Below, piece after piece: positions 31,975 through 42,964 of a stretch of 53,248 nucleotides of DNA (position 1 is its first letter; each line of letters opens with the position of its first letter). Made by a program: the position numbers and the translations under genes. The notes beneath the pieces were generated by a model. It made no database searches. It saw nothing but the letters and a program-made list of their open reading frames with translations, and was not told where the DNA came from. Origin of the DNA: Saccoglossus kowalevskii (lineage: Eukaryota; Hemichordata; Enteropneusta; Harrimaniidae); assembly GCF_000003605.2 (NCBI RefSeq), contig NW_003140814.1, forward strand, positions 1,015,922 through 1,069,169. The letters are read 5' to 3'.

Positions 31975-33618
31975 CCTGGCTTCAAGCTTTCACTAATAAT
32001 GAGGTGCCCAATATTCTGTTCTTATACAAATTCATGTTGGGCTCTCTATATTGCTGCACCAATAGCAGAAACTTTCGGTCCTGAACAATGCTAGTTTCTT
32101 CCTTAGTATGGTCCCCACCTTACACAAGTGTATCATTGACTATGGGTTTTACATAGTCCTTCAATTCCTTGGTCAAATTCTACCAAATTGTGTATTAAAG
32201 GTTGCCATGAATATCAATGAATATTCTCTAATTGTGCCTCGTATGAGTACCATTACCAAACAAGATACCAATGGAGTCAGTCTGTCTGTCAAGTTCATCC
32301 TTCATCTGACCTTTTACAGCACTAGGTATATGAATGAACAGCAGGCTTAACGTATTTGTATTGAAGTATTGACTAATTTGTGATGTTTACCTTTCTGCTA
32401 GTAAATCTGTTTCCCCCGATACATTTGGATACTCCTTGACAAGTTGCTACGCTGCAATTGGCTTGTTTTCAAATTTGATATTTTGACGTTAAATGCAGGA
32501 GGGGGCCTTTGTGGGGCTACACCGTATTCAGGAGCGGGGAGCTTATCTTTAATGCCGGTCTAATAGTCTTTGTCTTTGGTAGCGTGCTTATCTTATAGGT
32601 CTCCTCCCTCTCAACTTGTCCGCTGTCACCGGATGGAGATCGTTTGGTGAATGTATATCACCACAACTGAGGCTGTGCAGAGAAAGAAATATACCAGTAA
32701 CGATTATAACAAATCAACACAACACAATATATATACGGTTTCCTGTACTTTAATAAACAAATAAAAGGGATGCTGGTCACTGGAACCAGCAAGGAGGGGG
32801 GAACACTATAAAATAAAGTAAATTAGAGACTTGATCGATGCTGCAGGGAACACTCTTCTCTCCATTGAACAGCAATGTGCAATGTTGCGTTCCTTCGTAT
32901 CTGGCACACTGTCGAAGCAGCTGCACTACAATTTAAACTCGTGCTCTGTGTCCAGGGGGTATCGGCAACTGCACTGCTATCTGCTGCTACTGGTAGCACT
33001 GGTACAACGGGAGTAGTTCAGGCAGTGAGCTTCAGTGGTTCCTGTTGATCAGCAGGGATTACTGCACAGCACGTCTGCATATGTACCCCTGTATATACCT
33101 CACTGGAGTCAGGAATCAGCATCACAAGATATTACAGGATCAAGTCAGGTCACTTTCCTGACTAAAGATTTTCACACTAGCCTCAACTTAAATACTCTAG
33201 CTAATTTATGGCCATGCAAATAATAAAATGTATCTAACGAAATGATTGGCTATCTCGAAATAACGGACCAATCAGTGTATCAAGAATGCAGAGTATCCAA
33301 ACATGTGCGCTTTTCATTTACACAGCCAGGGCTCTGTACTTTTCACTTACAATTTATGTCACAATATGATAGCTTAACCTTTAACTTGTCTCAAAGTTTC
33401 ATTATATGATCATGCTTGACTTTGACTAGCTTCATCTGCTATATGGCTCTGCTGCTCAGTAATTGCTTCATCTTCTACAATGACAAACTCAGCTAAATTT
33501 GTCTTTCAAACTCACCTAAATCATTCTTTTGGTTCATCATTTTAAGACTGTTGTGTCCCTTAGACTTAATTCTTTGCATTGTTCTAAATAACTAGTGTCT
33601 GTATAGATGTTACTGAAT
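31975..33618. other. Non-coding, possible decayed LTR on the minus strand
   Basis: No coding domain is recognised. On the minus strand the stretch from about 33362 (TGTGACATAAATTG) to about 32650 (GGTGATATACA) has TG...CA ends and a TATA-like GGTATATACAGGGG near 33106-33093. It lies upstream of the gag fragment at 30590. I found no target duplication, so the LTR reading is weak. On the plus strand GGAGGGGGG (32792-32800) resembles a polypurine run. Confidence 0.3.
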
Positions 33619-33622
33619 GTAA

Positions 33623-34259
33623 TATCAGGGGGAAATTCTCTCTCTGGGGGCTCCCCACACTTGTCAGGGGGGAATCTCGTCTCGTCTCTCTATCGCGTCC
33701 CCTTGAGGTACGGGATCAAGAAAGTCACTTATACTTTACAGTCAAATAAGACACACACAACGAAATACGTTTCAGCTCTCGTCTTAGTCGGTCAATCAAG
33801 CACTCTATCAGACACAGCGCCCTGGGGAAAAATCCCCAAGACTATCGCAAGGCTGACCCAAGACTCTCTTAGACTGCGTCAACACTCGCCCCAAGGCTCT
33901 CCAGGACTACTCCCCAAGACCAACTCAAACTCTCTTTATTCATTTTCAAAACTCTAACCAATTACAATACAGTTAAAAGACTCTAGGGCGTAACCTTCAA
34001 TCATAAAGCCAATCACACTAAGTACTGAATACGTCATATCTTTTGATTAATCGTTCACTACATTAATAACTACGAATACCAACTGTCCGAATTAATAGTC
34101 AGAATAGCGACGGTTATCTCGTAATTAGTTCCAAATCACTGAGCCAGGTTCCGTCCAAAACTTCAAATAGGCCTAAACGATGACAGACATAACACAGCAA
34201 TTCACTAATAATCAGTTAATTAAGTCGGTCAACAGATACGTGTAAACTAATTCATGACA
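33623..34259 (-). mobile_element. Solo LTR, copy B (637 bp), inverted relative to copy A
   Basis: It is flanked by an exact 4-bp duplication GTAA (33619-33622 and 34260-34263). On the minus strand it runs from TGTCATGAATTAG to CCCCTGATA, matching copy A throughout. The plus-strand ORF of 116 codons at 33607-33957 lies inside it and is not a gene. Because each copy has its own, different target duplication, the two are independent insertions and not the arms of one element. Confidence 0.85.
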
Positions 34260-34263
34260 GTAA

Positions 34264-37200
34264 TACAAATCTGGGAGCCATTTTCTCTATTTGTCTAGGT
34301 TTCTGTATTCTGTACATGCACTGGGATGTACAATTGATCATGACATTGCTTGCTATACTTGGGAAATTGTTCTATACTTCCTACACTAATTGTATGCTCA
34401 TTGCTGCACTCTGGCTGACTTCTTGTATGAGCTCGTAGTATAATTTAGTTTCATTCCATGAAGGGCATTCTATTTCCATGGTAACTGGACATATTTGAAA
34501 AGAATTTGTGTAGGTTTATATCCACTTCTCTCGAAAGACTTTTCCTCACACGCGAGTCGATGATACCACATACCTTCCTTTCATTTAGTTCCTCTGTTTT
34601 GGATTTGCAAAGCTCACTTCTACTTTGGAGTACAGTGCTCATTAAATGTTTTGATTAAGTTACATAGCTTGTGGTTCATTTTTTTATTCTTTGGCAAATT
34701 TTATGTATTCTCTCCTATCTTTATCAACGAAATAAAGAAATGCTTGTATTCGCTTGTCTTTTTGTTGTTGTGTTAATCAGTTCCCCCATTTTATCACAAA
34801 TCACAAAATAGTCCAGTTTATAGTCAGCACTTTCCTCCAGTAGATTGGGACAAAATACACAATTGTTTTAAGTAAAAACTGAAAATTCACTCAGATTTGG
34901 TATGTTACCTACAAAATTAGGGTCGATTTCCAGAGATATTGCAAAATATTAAAAAAAAAAAGTACAGAAAAATCTGGACGTGAAAGTCTGGTGGTGAAAA
35001 TTCAACATTTTTCTGTCAATCATTTCTATACAACTGCTATATTCCTAGCATTCATATGATGAATGCATAGGAGCTCTAGCGGGTTCCATGATGTGAGTTG
35101 ACTGTAGATTGAAATGTCTTTGCTTTTGTTGACAAATTTCTTTTTGGAAGCAAATGCAATGCTTAACACGCTCTTTCAATTCGTATTGACTGGAACACAC
35201 ACATGATGACTAACTACTAATACATATTCACATGATTCATATCATACGTGTAGTTCAGTTGCAATAACTGTTACAAAACATCAGATCCCATGAATTTAAC
35301 TCCGAGTAATCGTTAAATGCAAACAGCGCCCTCACAGATGACTTACACGTGCTTGCGTCTCAACGTAATTCCAGATCAGTTTAACGTTCGAATATACTGC
35401 TGATCTTACTTTTAACGTAACTAATTCGGTGTTTTTTTAAATTTAAATTAATATTTATTGTGTATATAATTTCACGTAAACAAGCTAGACTTACTCTAAT
35501 GAGAACTCCCGCGTCAGGCACAAATCACGAATATTCATATTTGGGCAGTGCGATACAGAGTTAAATATGCACGCGAGTGTCACGGCTCAACCTTTGAACT
35601 TTAACCCTCAAAGTCAACTTTTGTCACTTTCCATGAAATAGACCAGCATAATATATTTCAGATTTGTTGAACAATTTTAATCAAAATCTTTCAACAACGA
35701 GAAATTATGTACAATTGGTCGAAAAATAAACAACAAAGAAATTATAGAAAAATACACAAAAATGAGCAAAAAGGTCATGCCATAATTTGGGCGGGAAAAA
35801 ATATGCAGTTCAAATGGTTACTACCGTTAGATTATATTTTATTACTTTAAAACGATAACAATCTAACAATGCTCACAAATTACATCCGTCAAGAATCAAC
35901 TAAAGACTAAATTTAAAGGGCGTTAGCAAATTAAGTAAATTACAAAAAGGCTTAAATGCTTGTTGATAAACGCAACGAAAAACTGTGATCACACACAAAA
36001 AATAAATATTCTCCGTATCATATTTGACTGTTCCTAGAATACGTTTTTATATGTGTTGCCTGTGAATATATTCTTTTAATTTTCTTTTTAAGTAATCTAT
36101 ACCTGCTATTTCTCTAATATCATCGTATCACCTCTTTCCGTCCTTCATATTACACAAATATCAATTACATGTATTGTTAGTACATAAGTATTAGACTGGC
36201 TTATAGGTAGTTTTTTGTTTTAAGATACAGAAAGTTGGTAAGTTGTGGTATGATAGAGTGATTTTTGAGTGACAACCATGCGCATGCAATCGGAAAACAA
36301 TGCAGAAATATTAAAACAATTACGGACGTGTCAGAATAGCCTTCGATTCCAAAGCTTCGGCTGTAAGCGTTCGATCCCTTGACGTAATTCCTCTCAGACA
36401 TGGGTGGATAACGTAGCATTTCAATTTTTGTGTCGACCTCCCAACAACATCTTATCAGTGTATAGTTCAGACCCGATGACCTAACAGTAGCTATGTTTTT
36501 AAACGCGTTAGGTTGTAAGTGTACGACAATTTACATAAATATCGAGTCATCCTACCATTCGCCTGCCATTTGGAAAGTTGCAAAACCGTGGTGTTTTCGC
36601 CACAAACGCGATGATGTTATCGACCCGAAGTTTTAGAAACCATTTCTTTATGTCAAAACTGTTTTGACGCATCCGTGTTTAATAAATACATTTCAAATAA
36701 CATTTTTTATCTCCGCACGCCCCTCCCCCGCCACCATGCGCATATACAGGTAATGTATACAGGTTGAACTCTAAGAAACATAACATAAACATGCAAATTT
36801 CAAGGATTTATAAAGAATGTTCATTACCATGGGCAGAAATTCTGAATAATAACAAATCCTCAAATACTTACAACTAATAATAAATTAAAATAATAATAAA
36901 TTAAAGCTCAATAAAAACAGATTAAAATACGTACACAGTGGACGTTATTACAGCCCGGAGTAAACAACGTGGACTGCACTTAATAAGGTTAAATACGTAT
37001 GACTCATGGATATTATGCCGAAATTCTGAAATATCCCCTTTTAACCCAGAGTTCACTGTACTTTAAACCAATATATAGTAATAATATGCGAATAGCATGG
37101 ATAAGCGTTTCTATGGAAACGACTGACGTGAGCTACATAAATAACAGGCATTTTGTGTGCATGATTAGACTTGGCACTAACCTTCTTTATAAGCAACACA

Positions 37201-37920
37201 GTATCTAGGGACCTTATATGTAGATTCGTCGCAATTATACGGCCTCGGTTTCAGCAGGATGCGACACATGTGTAATTGTATAGGTTAGATTAAAACGTTT
37301 TTCAGTCAATTTTATAATTTTTATATATTCAACGAGCCTATTAATTACGAAAATTAAAAAATCATAAGCGCTTGTTGAAAAAACGAGGTAATGTAAACAT
37401 AAAGTGATTACAACATGGTTAAAGTTGCTATAAAATATATCTAACTTGGATTGAAATAATCTATGTTACATTAATTGTGGTGTATTATGTACTTCAGCTG
37501 GCGTCTACATCTCGATATAAGATACGAATTTCACACCATTTGATCTCTGAAGACAGCAAAGCTCTGCTCCCGCCCACTCACTCGCTCGCTCACAGGCTGA
37601 ATACAGGGGTGTTTGAAGATACATCGTACGTCGTTAAAAGCGTCGAGTCACAGTGCTAAGAGCTCGAAATGTTCCTTCTCATTTAATTTGCAATAACGTC
37701 GCTAATTGTTTTATTTTCTCCAGGTTCCGTATCCATAAACCAGTTCACACGCCCCATTAATACACGCCCTTGCATCTTACTGTTTCGGTGAAACTATTTC
37801 CGCAACCAAATATGAAAATATATTTGTTGAAAACAAATATGTATAACATATATTTCATTAAAAGTTATTGTCAAGACATGTGATCATTTTTCTAATCCAT
37901 TTCATCATTCTGTATCTTCA
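34264..37920. other. Intergenic, no gene recognised
   Basis: Long AT-rich stretch with only short, unrecognised ORFs. A short CTCG-rich run is near 37575-37592. Confidence 0.5.
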
Positions 37921-37923
37921 CTA

Positions 37924-37994
37924 TACGTCATTGACACATCACTACGTCATTAACGCATCTTCACTACGTCATTAACGCATCTTCACTACGTCAT
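37924..37994. repeat. Short tandem array with CRE half sites
   Basis: TACGTCAT occurs at 37924, 37943, 37965 and 37987, within a unit ATCTTCACTACGTCATTAACGC of 22 bp (the first spacing is 19). It is a minisatellite that might bind ATF/CREB-type proteins. Confidence 0.8.
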
Positions 37995-38519
37995 CAACAA
38001 GTTATAATTGAAAGCGAATGAACATGATGTTCGACATAATATATCTTAGAATACATATACATTATTTACTATTAATATTAGTAAGTGTAAACAAATAATG
38101 AAATATCATAGAGGATGAACAAAATAAGAAACATAGAAATATACTAATAATTGATCATTATGTTCTCATATCACTGTGGTAGCATTTTTGCAAAGTACCT
38201 CTTGATTGAGGGTCAATAGCTTCATAGTTCGATGACCCCAATTTTGTACATTACATTTCTTATTAAGTATATACCTATTTATAATTGGTGAAGTTTTAAA
38301 CACTTGTCTACGGTTAATTTAATTACCCGCGATATATAAGATTTGCATCTTTAGCCAAGGCACAAGTTTGGAGTTGCCCATAGCTGGGTTCAGGAAGCCA
38401 CGGCATCAACTATGGGACCATTCACTTAAAAATAAAAATCATGAAAAAAGTGTGGACAAGACTCAAATCTCGCAAGAAAGGAGCCACAAACGATGAGCAT
38501 GGGCACAGGTAGAGCTAAT

Positions 38520-38805
38520 ACTATTAAGCAGAGTCTCTCACACTTACCAAATACGTTTTATAATACCCCGTCTTTTGATAAATTTATAGATCTTGTTACT
38601 TCTCAAAAATTCTGACATTTTACAACCACTGGCTGCATACATATTTCGTGCATTGAAACTTAGAAACGAGATATGTGATTTTATTTAAATATTCTTCTTG
38701 TACATGTAAACTATTTTTATTTTTCGAATATTCTACTTGTACATGTAAATACTTTTATGGGCAGATGGCCTTGAATTTGTAAATAAAGACCATTGATTAT
38801 TATAG
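38520..38805 (+). mobile_element. LINE 3' end (ORF2 C-terminus and 3' UTR)
   Basis: The reading S-L-T-H-L-P-N-T-F-Y-N-T-P-S-F-D-K-F-I-D continues after one frame change as N-S-D-I-L-Q-P-L-A-A-Y-I-F-R-A-L to a TAA at 38686-38688. This matches the extreme C-terminus of animal LINE ORF2 proteins. The following 3' region contains two copies of CTTGTACATGTAAA (near 38697 and 38738) and AATAAAGACCATTGATTATT near its end. It is 5'-truncated and cannot move. Confidence 0.6.
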
Positions 38806-41196
38806 AAGCCAACTAGTATTCATAATTTTTGAGAAAGTTGGTCATAGATCGCGTGACAATGTTCATTGGTTTATTACGTAAAATGATAAAGTTATTGTCT
38901 CATTGCAATACCATGAAATAGCATTATTTTGTGTGTTACAGTGACGTATTTTGAGAAAATCGCTAAATTTAGAACAATTCCATTGAGCATGATAGTGTTA
39001 AAGAAAAATTACATTTTGTGACACTTTTTAAACCTCAGATTTTGGAAATAATTGAGGACAACAAAAAGTAGCCCACCATTTACAATACAAGCCTACAATT
39101 TGAGATATGGCATAATATCTGTGCCATGGGAATCCTAAAAAAAAACTATAATACTGCCAAAATGGCCACTATTCACTTTAAAAATACAACCATCAATTTC
39201 TCGAAAATTAAGCTGGTGATTTTGTTAAGTCAATATTTTTGTATTATTATTATCAATTATCTGTTTGCTGTTAAATAATACAAAATAAGATGTATGTGAT
39301 ACAAAATTAATAACAAATATAGTAAAAATAAATTAAAATGTTGAATAAAAAAAAAAAAAAAAAAATACATGCCGTACTATGCATCCGATTTTAACGAGAA
39401 TGATTCTGATCTAGCTAGTTGCTTTTGAGTTGTCAAAGGCAACGTTTGATTCGTGTAGACAGACAGGCCGACGTCGGTATAAAACAAAATAAAACTAATA
39501 GAATATGGAATGGGTGATTTATAGAAGAAAAAGTGAGGCAAAAATATAGAATCACCACAAAACAATAACGGGAGAACAAATCATCGCATGTTCCTTGTAT
39601 TGTCTGAACTGAAACAAAGGTACAATCGACTATACGTATAGTGATCAGTGAGACACAAACAAATTATGCGCATTACATTTCAAGCTTATCACCCCCAGCA
39701 GAAAAAATGGTTCCGTCCTAAACGAGGCCGATGACCACAGGCATGGCAGACGAAAAATACTAAGCACACGAACTGACGAATAACACGTTAATAACATAAA
39801 TTGAATTGTGTGTATGACATTTATTGTCATTGAAGTTTAGCGCTGACAAAACAGTCTAATTATTTATATGACGTCAAAATTCGGAAAAGAACAATCGGTG
39901 GGTGGATGACGTCATTGCAGTCGTCACTGGGATGTCCTTTGATTCGTTTCTTTAGGGGTTCTTCCTTTGAAAACTGGTTTGAGATATTTTTTGGGGGAAA
40001 AATAAATGGAGTGAAGAGCTAACACAAAGAAATTTGCACAACGAATATCGCCGAGTAAATATAAATAAAAATTAAAACAAAATTCCTATGCCCCCCAGTT
40101 TTGGAAAGAGAACCTTTTCATTGTGAACTTCTTGATACTGTAATCTGAATGAATGAAGGAGTCCCATCCTCATTCTGTACACAGAACTCCGATATAAAAA
40201 ATATATGTAAACGATGGAAATAGTGGCAAGATGCGTCCCTAGATACGCCTGTCGAGTCAAGAAATTACAGCTTGGTCCAGGAGTCCGACGCAGAATCATG
40301 AAGAATACACCAATAGAAATCTAGAAATGTTTGACATTGCTCAATTGGTGAGTTTGTGGCAATCGTGATTCTCTGTAGAGATAATGAGTATTGATGGCGG
40401 TCTGGGTAACTCGGGTAGTCGTGATTCAAATTTCTAAATATAGCCAAGGAAGGCAATCGTGAATAATGCTTCACCTATCGTGATTGGCCGACTGCCTTCC
40501 CACGTTATGTACTGTTTCGGCAGTGAATCGACGCGTATTATTATTATTATTCAATCACGCTGCTTGTATCAGAACAACCCCCTTGGGACAACTGTACCCT
40601 CTTATTCAATATCAAACATTATTCTTGTTTCTGACAATAAAGACACACTATGAATTATATTATTGATAACAACACTTAATATATTATTTCCTGTTTGCTC
40701 TGTAAATGAACTGTCATTTATTGAACGAATCATAACAAATATTTTCACCTGGCCCAGGGCGATTGTTCACGAAATGGGTGGGGATTTTTTTTTTTGTTAC
40801 GGTAAAAGCTTTAATTTTCACATGACTTTTTTGCGTGTGGTGAGTGATTTCACATGTTCATACGTCAGGCGAAATTTATTGATTCTTATTGAGTATCACA
40901 TTTTAGCAAATAAAAACCCCTGTTAAAAATTAGGGCATTTACATTACAATACAGCAGGCAGTTACAAGTGTATATTTTTGTTTCCTATTGAATCAATAAA
41001 TTTGCATTGCAGATTAAATGTAAAAATAGATACATTTATGACCCCCTTCATTAGCGTAATTTAGTAATATCGTTATATTTAAACGAGTTCTCAGTCTCAA
41101 AATAGTTGCTCGCATTAACAATAACCTTGTACTAATATGTCCCCGCTGTCTGAAACTATTTGTTTATACCACGCTACGTGCGGACAATTGCCGCAC
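38806..41196. other. Intergenic, no gene recognised
   Basis: Contains a poly(A) run at about 39347-39365 directly behind GAATAA, possibly the tail of an old retroposed copy. Two full CREs lie at 39869-39876 and 39907-39914, an (ATT)n run near 40538-40551 and a T12 tract near 40784. The ORFs are unrecognised. Confidence 0.45.
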
Positions 41197-41785
41197 TTAT
41201 TTTTAGAAGATCTACAGTAGGCGGGCCGGTATACAAAATAAAAACTACGACAATGAAACCTTGCGAGTGTAGTGAAGGTCCCATCGTTGCATTGAACAAT
41301 GGGACTTCACCTCTTATATAGTTCCGGGTACTCAAGGACTTACATGTCAACTGTTAACATCGGCCCCGACAACTTGAAAATACCTGCAGTCTTGCACGGA
41401 ACGCCAAGCAGCGGTGTTCTATTTTTAGCTCTCAGTTGCTTCTTTCTTAGCACCTCCCGGCGAAAAAGCTCTCACACGCCTCTCATCGAATTTTATTTAC
41501 ACACACTCGTACGCAAATAAATAGTTTCAAACTGGGGTGAAACGGAAATATGAATTAAGGGCAGATGCAGTATGGCAGATGTGTTTTAAAAATAGCCATT
41601 CCTATAGCTCATTATTATTGCAATATTTGCCCGTGTTTGCCGATATCAGTATTCGCTACATCAATCATGTTATTGTATGCCGTTCTAAAAATAGCTCAGT
41701 AATGGTACACCTCGATTGGTCAATGACAGTCACGTGGTACCAAGTAATGGCGATCTCTCTGCTAAGCTAGGCTTATTTTTAGCTA
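41197..41785 (+). promoter_or_regulatory. Candidate promoter with five MEF2-type motifs
   Basis: Matches to YTAWWWWTAR lie at 41197-41206, 41419-41428, 41586-41595, 41685-41694 and 41773-41782; two are the ideal CTA(A/T)4TAG. An inverted CCAAT (ATTGG, 41715-41719) and a CACGTG E-box (41731-41736) lie among them. A likely first exon follows at once. MEF2 factors drive muscle and some neuronal genes, so tissue-restricted expression is a reasonable guess. A 15-bp imperfect hairpin sits at 41272-41310. Confidence 0.5.
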
Positions 41786-41863
41786 ACATGGCGGAGAGCT
41801 GAGAAAACTCTTCGACTTAGCTACGTTCCTGACAGGAATTTAAACCCACGACGAACATATCAG
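41786..41863 (+). other. Candidate non-coding first exon
   Basis: It begins near AACATGGCGGAG, a YY1-type motif usual just downstream of transcription starts, and ends CAG at 41863 before a good donor GTAGGT. Its ATG (41789) opens only four codons before a stop, so it would be an upstream ORF and not the main start. The true transcription start is not known. Confidence 0.4.
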
Positions 41864-42886
41864 GTAGGTACTGACCTTGTGTAGAGAGGCTGGGGTTTGT
41901 GCACGACTTCTGGCGAAAAATGTGTGTCATCGGTGGACAGAAATGAGTTTAATCAGACGAAAATCGAGTCGTTAATTCGTTTCCTGAGCTAGAGTCGCTC
42001 TGAAACTATACATTTTCTTAGTGGGTGTTCCGTCATACAGCCCGGGGTGGGCGAGATTTCATCGTAAACCCTGTTCTCGTTCCACGGTCTGTGCCGACAC
42101 AACCTTCTAAATCAAAACTCTTACTGTCGGATTGATCAATTATTCCTTGCACGACTCGTTTCGTGTACCGTTCTGGTAACGAGTATACTTATGTGTCTGT
42201 TTGTTTTGGCAATCATCGTTGAACCTAACTGTTTTTTATCGCGCGGACCTGATGCGATACCTAAAATAAGGACCAATACTATGTGCTATATGGTTCCCAG
42301 TCTGTTACGACACATGTTGTAGTGTGTTTACAGTGCTCGGCCGCAGCTGAACACGTCTGCAAGTACTATTAAGATCGCGCGTAAGAAATATTCTCGTACT
42401 AGTATTTCTCTCTCCCCGGTGACAGCTCTGACAGTCTTTGGTACAGCACGTTTACCAGTATTTAGTTGCGGAGGCATATCCTCGATTCATATCCTTTGTT
42501 TTGTCAGGGAATACTAAATCAGAAAGTGATTTAATAACAACAGTTCGTAACGGGAAATCTATTTATAGGCTTATTTGCATTATTAATTGGTTTAAAGTCT
42601 ATTTTCAGATTTACGTATATTATTATTATATTTATACATGAATCACTATTTATTAATATTTCTGCATTTCTCAAAATAGACCATTCACAGGCTTATACAT
42701 GTTTAATTAATATGAAAACAAATCGTTTTGCAAAATACAACAGTTCTTTGACGGTATTCTCCTTTCATTTCGCCAGATACATATTATATTGGTGATTGCT
42801 TGCAAAGATCAACCTATTGTTTTGGACTAGTTCCAGCATATCTTGTGTAGTTCAATAGTGGGTCTCTTACACCAGGTTGTCTCCAG
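41864..42886 (+). other. Candidate first intron
   Basis: Runs from GTAGGT to a pyrimidine-rich stretch ending CTCCAG at 42886. No coding sequence is recognised inside. Confidence 0.35.
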
Positions 42887-42964
42887 GAAAAGTTCCCGTG
42901 GAATTCTTGAGAGTGAAGGAGGACCAGCAATCTATCCATTTTATCATGTCCTCCCAGCCCCAAG
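42887..42964 (+). CDS. Candidate second exon with start codon (partial CDS)
   Basis: A 78-base candidate exon between an acceptor (CTCCAG) and a strong donor (CAAG followed by GTAAGA). The ATG at 42946 has A at -3. The frame is open upstream to the exon edge but meets a TGA in the candidate first exon, which supports this ATG as the start. It encodes MSSQPQ plus one base of the next codon. No homologue is recognised. Another frame is also open through the exon, so it could instead be an internal or untranslated exon. This is based on splice signals only. Confidence 0.4.

Noticed and set aside
33607-33957. 116-codon plus-strand ORF
   Set aside because: It lies inside solo LTR copy B, and copy A does not preserve the frame in a way that suggests protein selection.
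24788-34259. One giant inverted-repeat transposon (Maverick- or foldback-type) bounded by the two long inverted repeats
   Set aside because: Each repeat has its own different 4-bp target duplication and nothing between them encodes a transposase, polymerase or capsid. Two solo LTRs explain it better.
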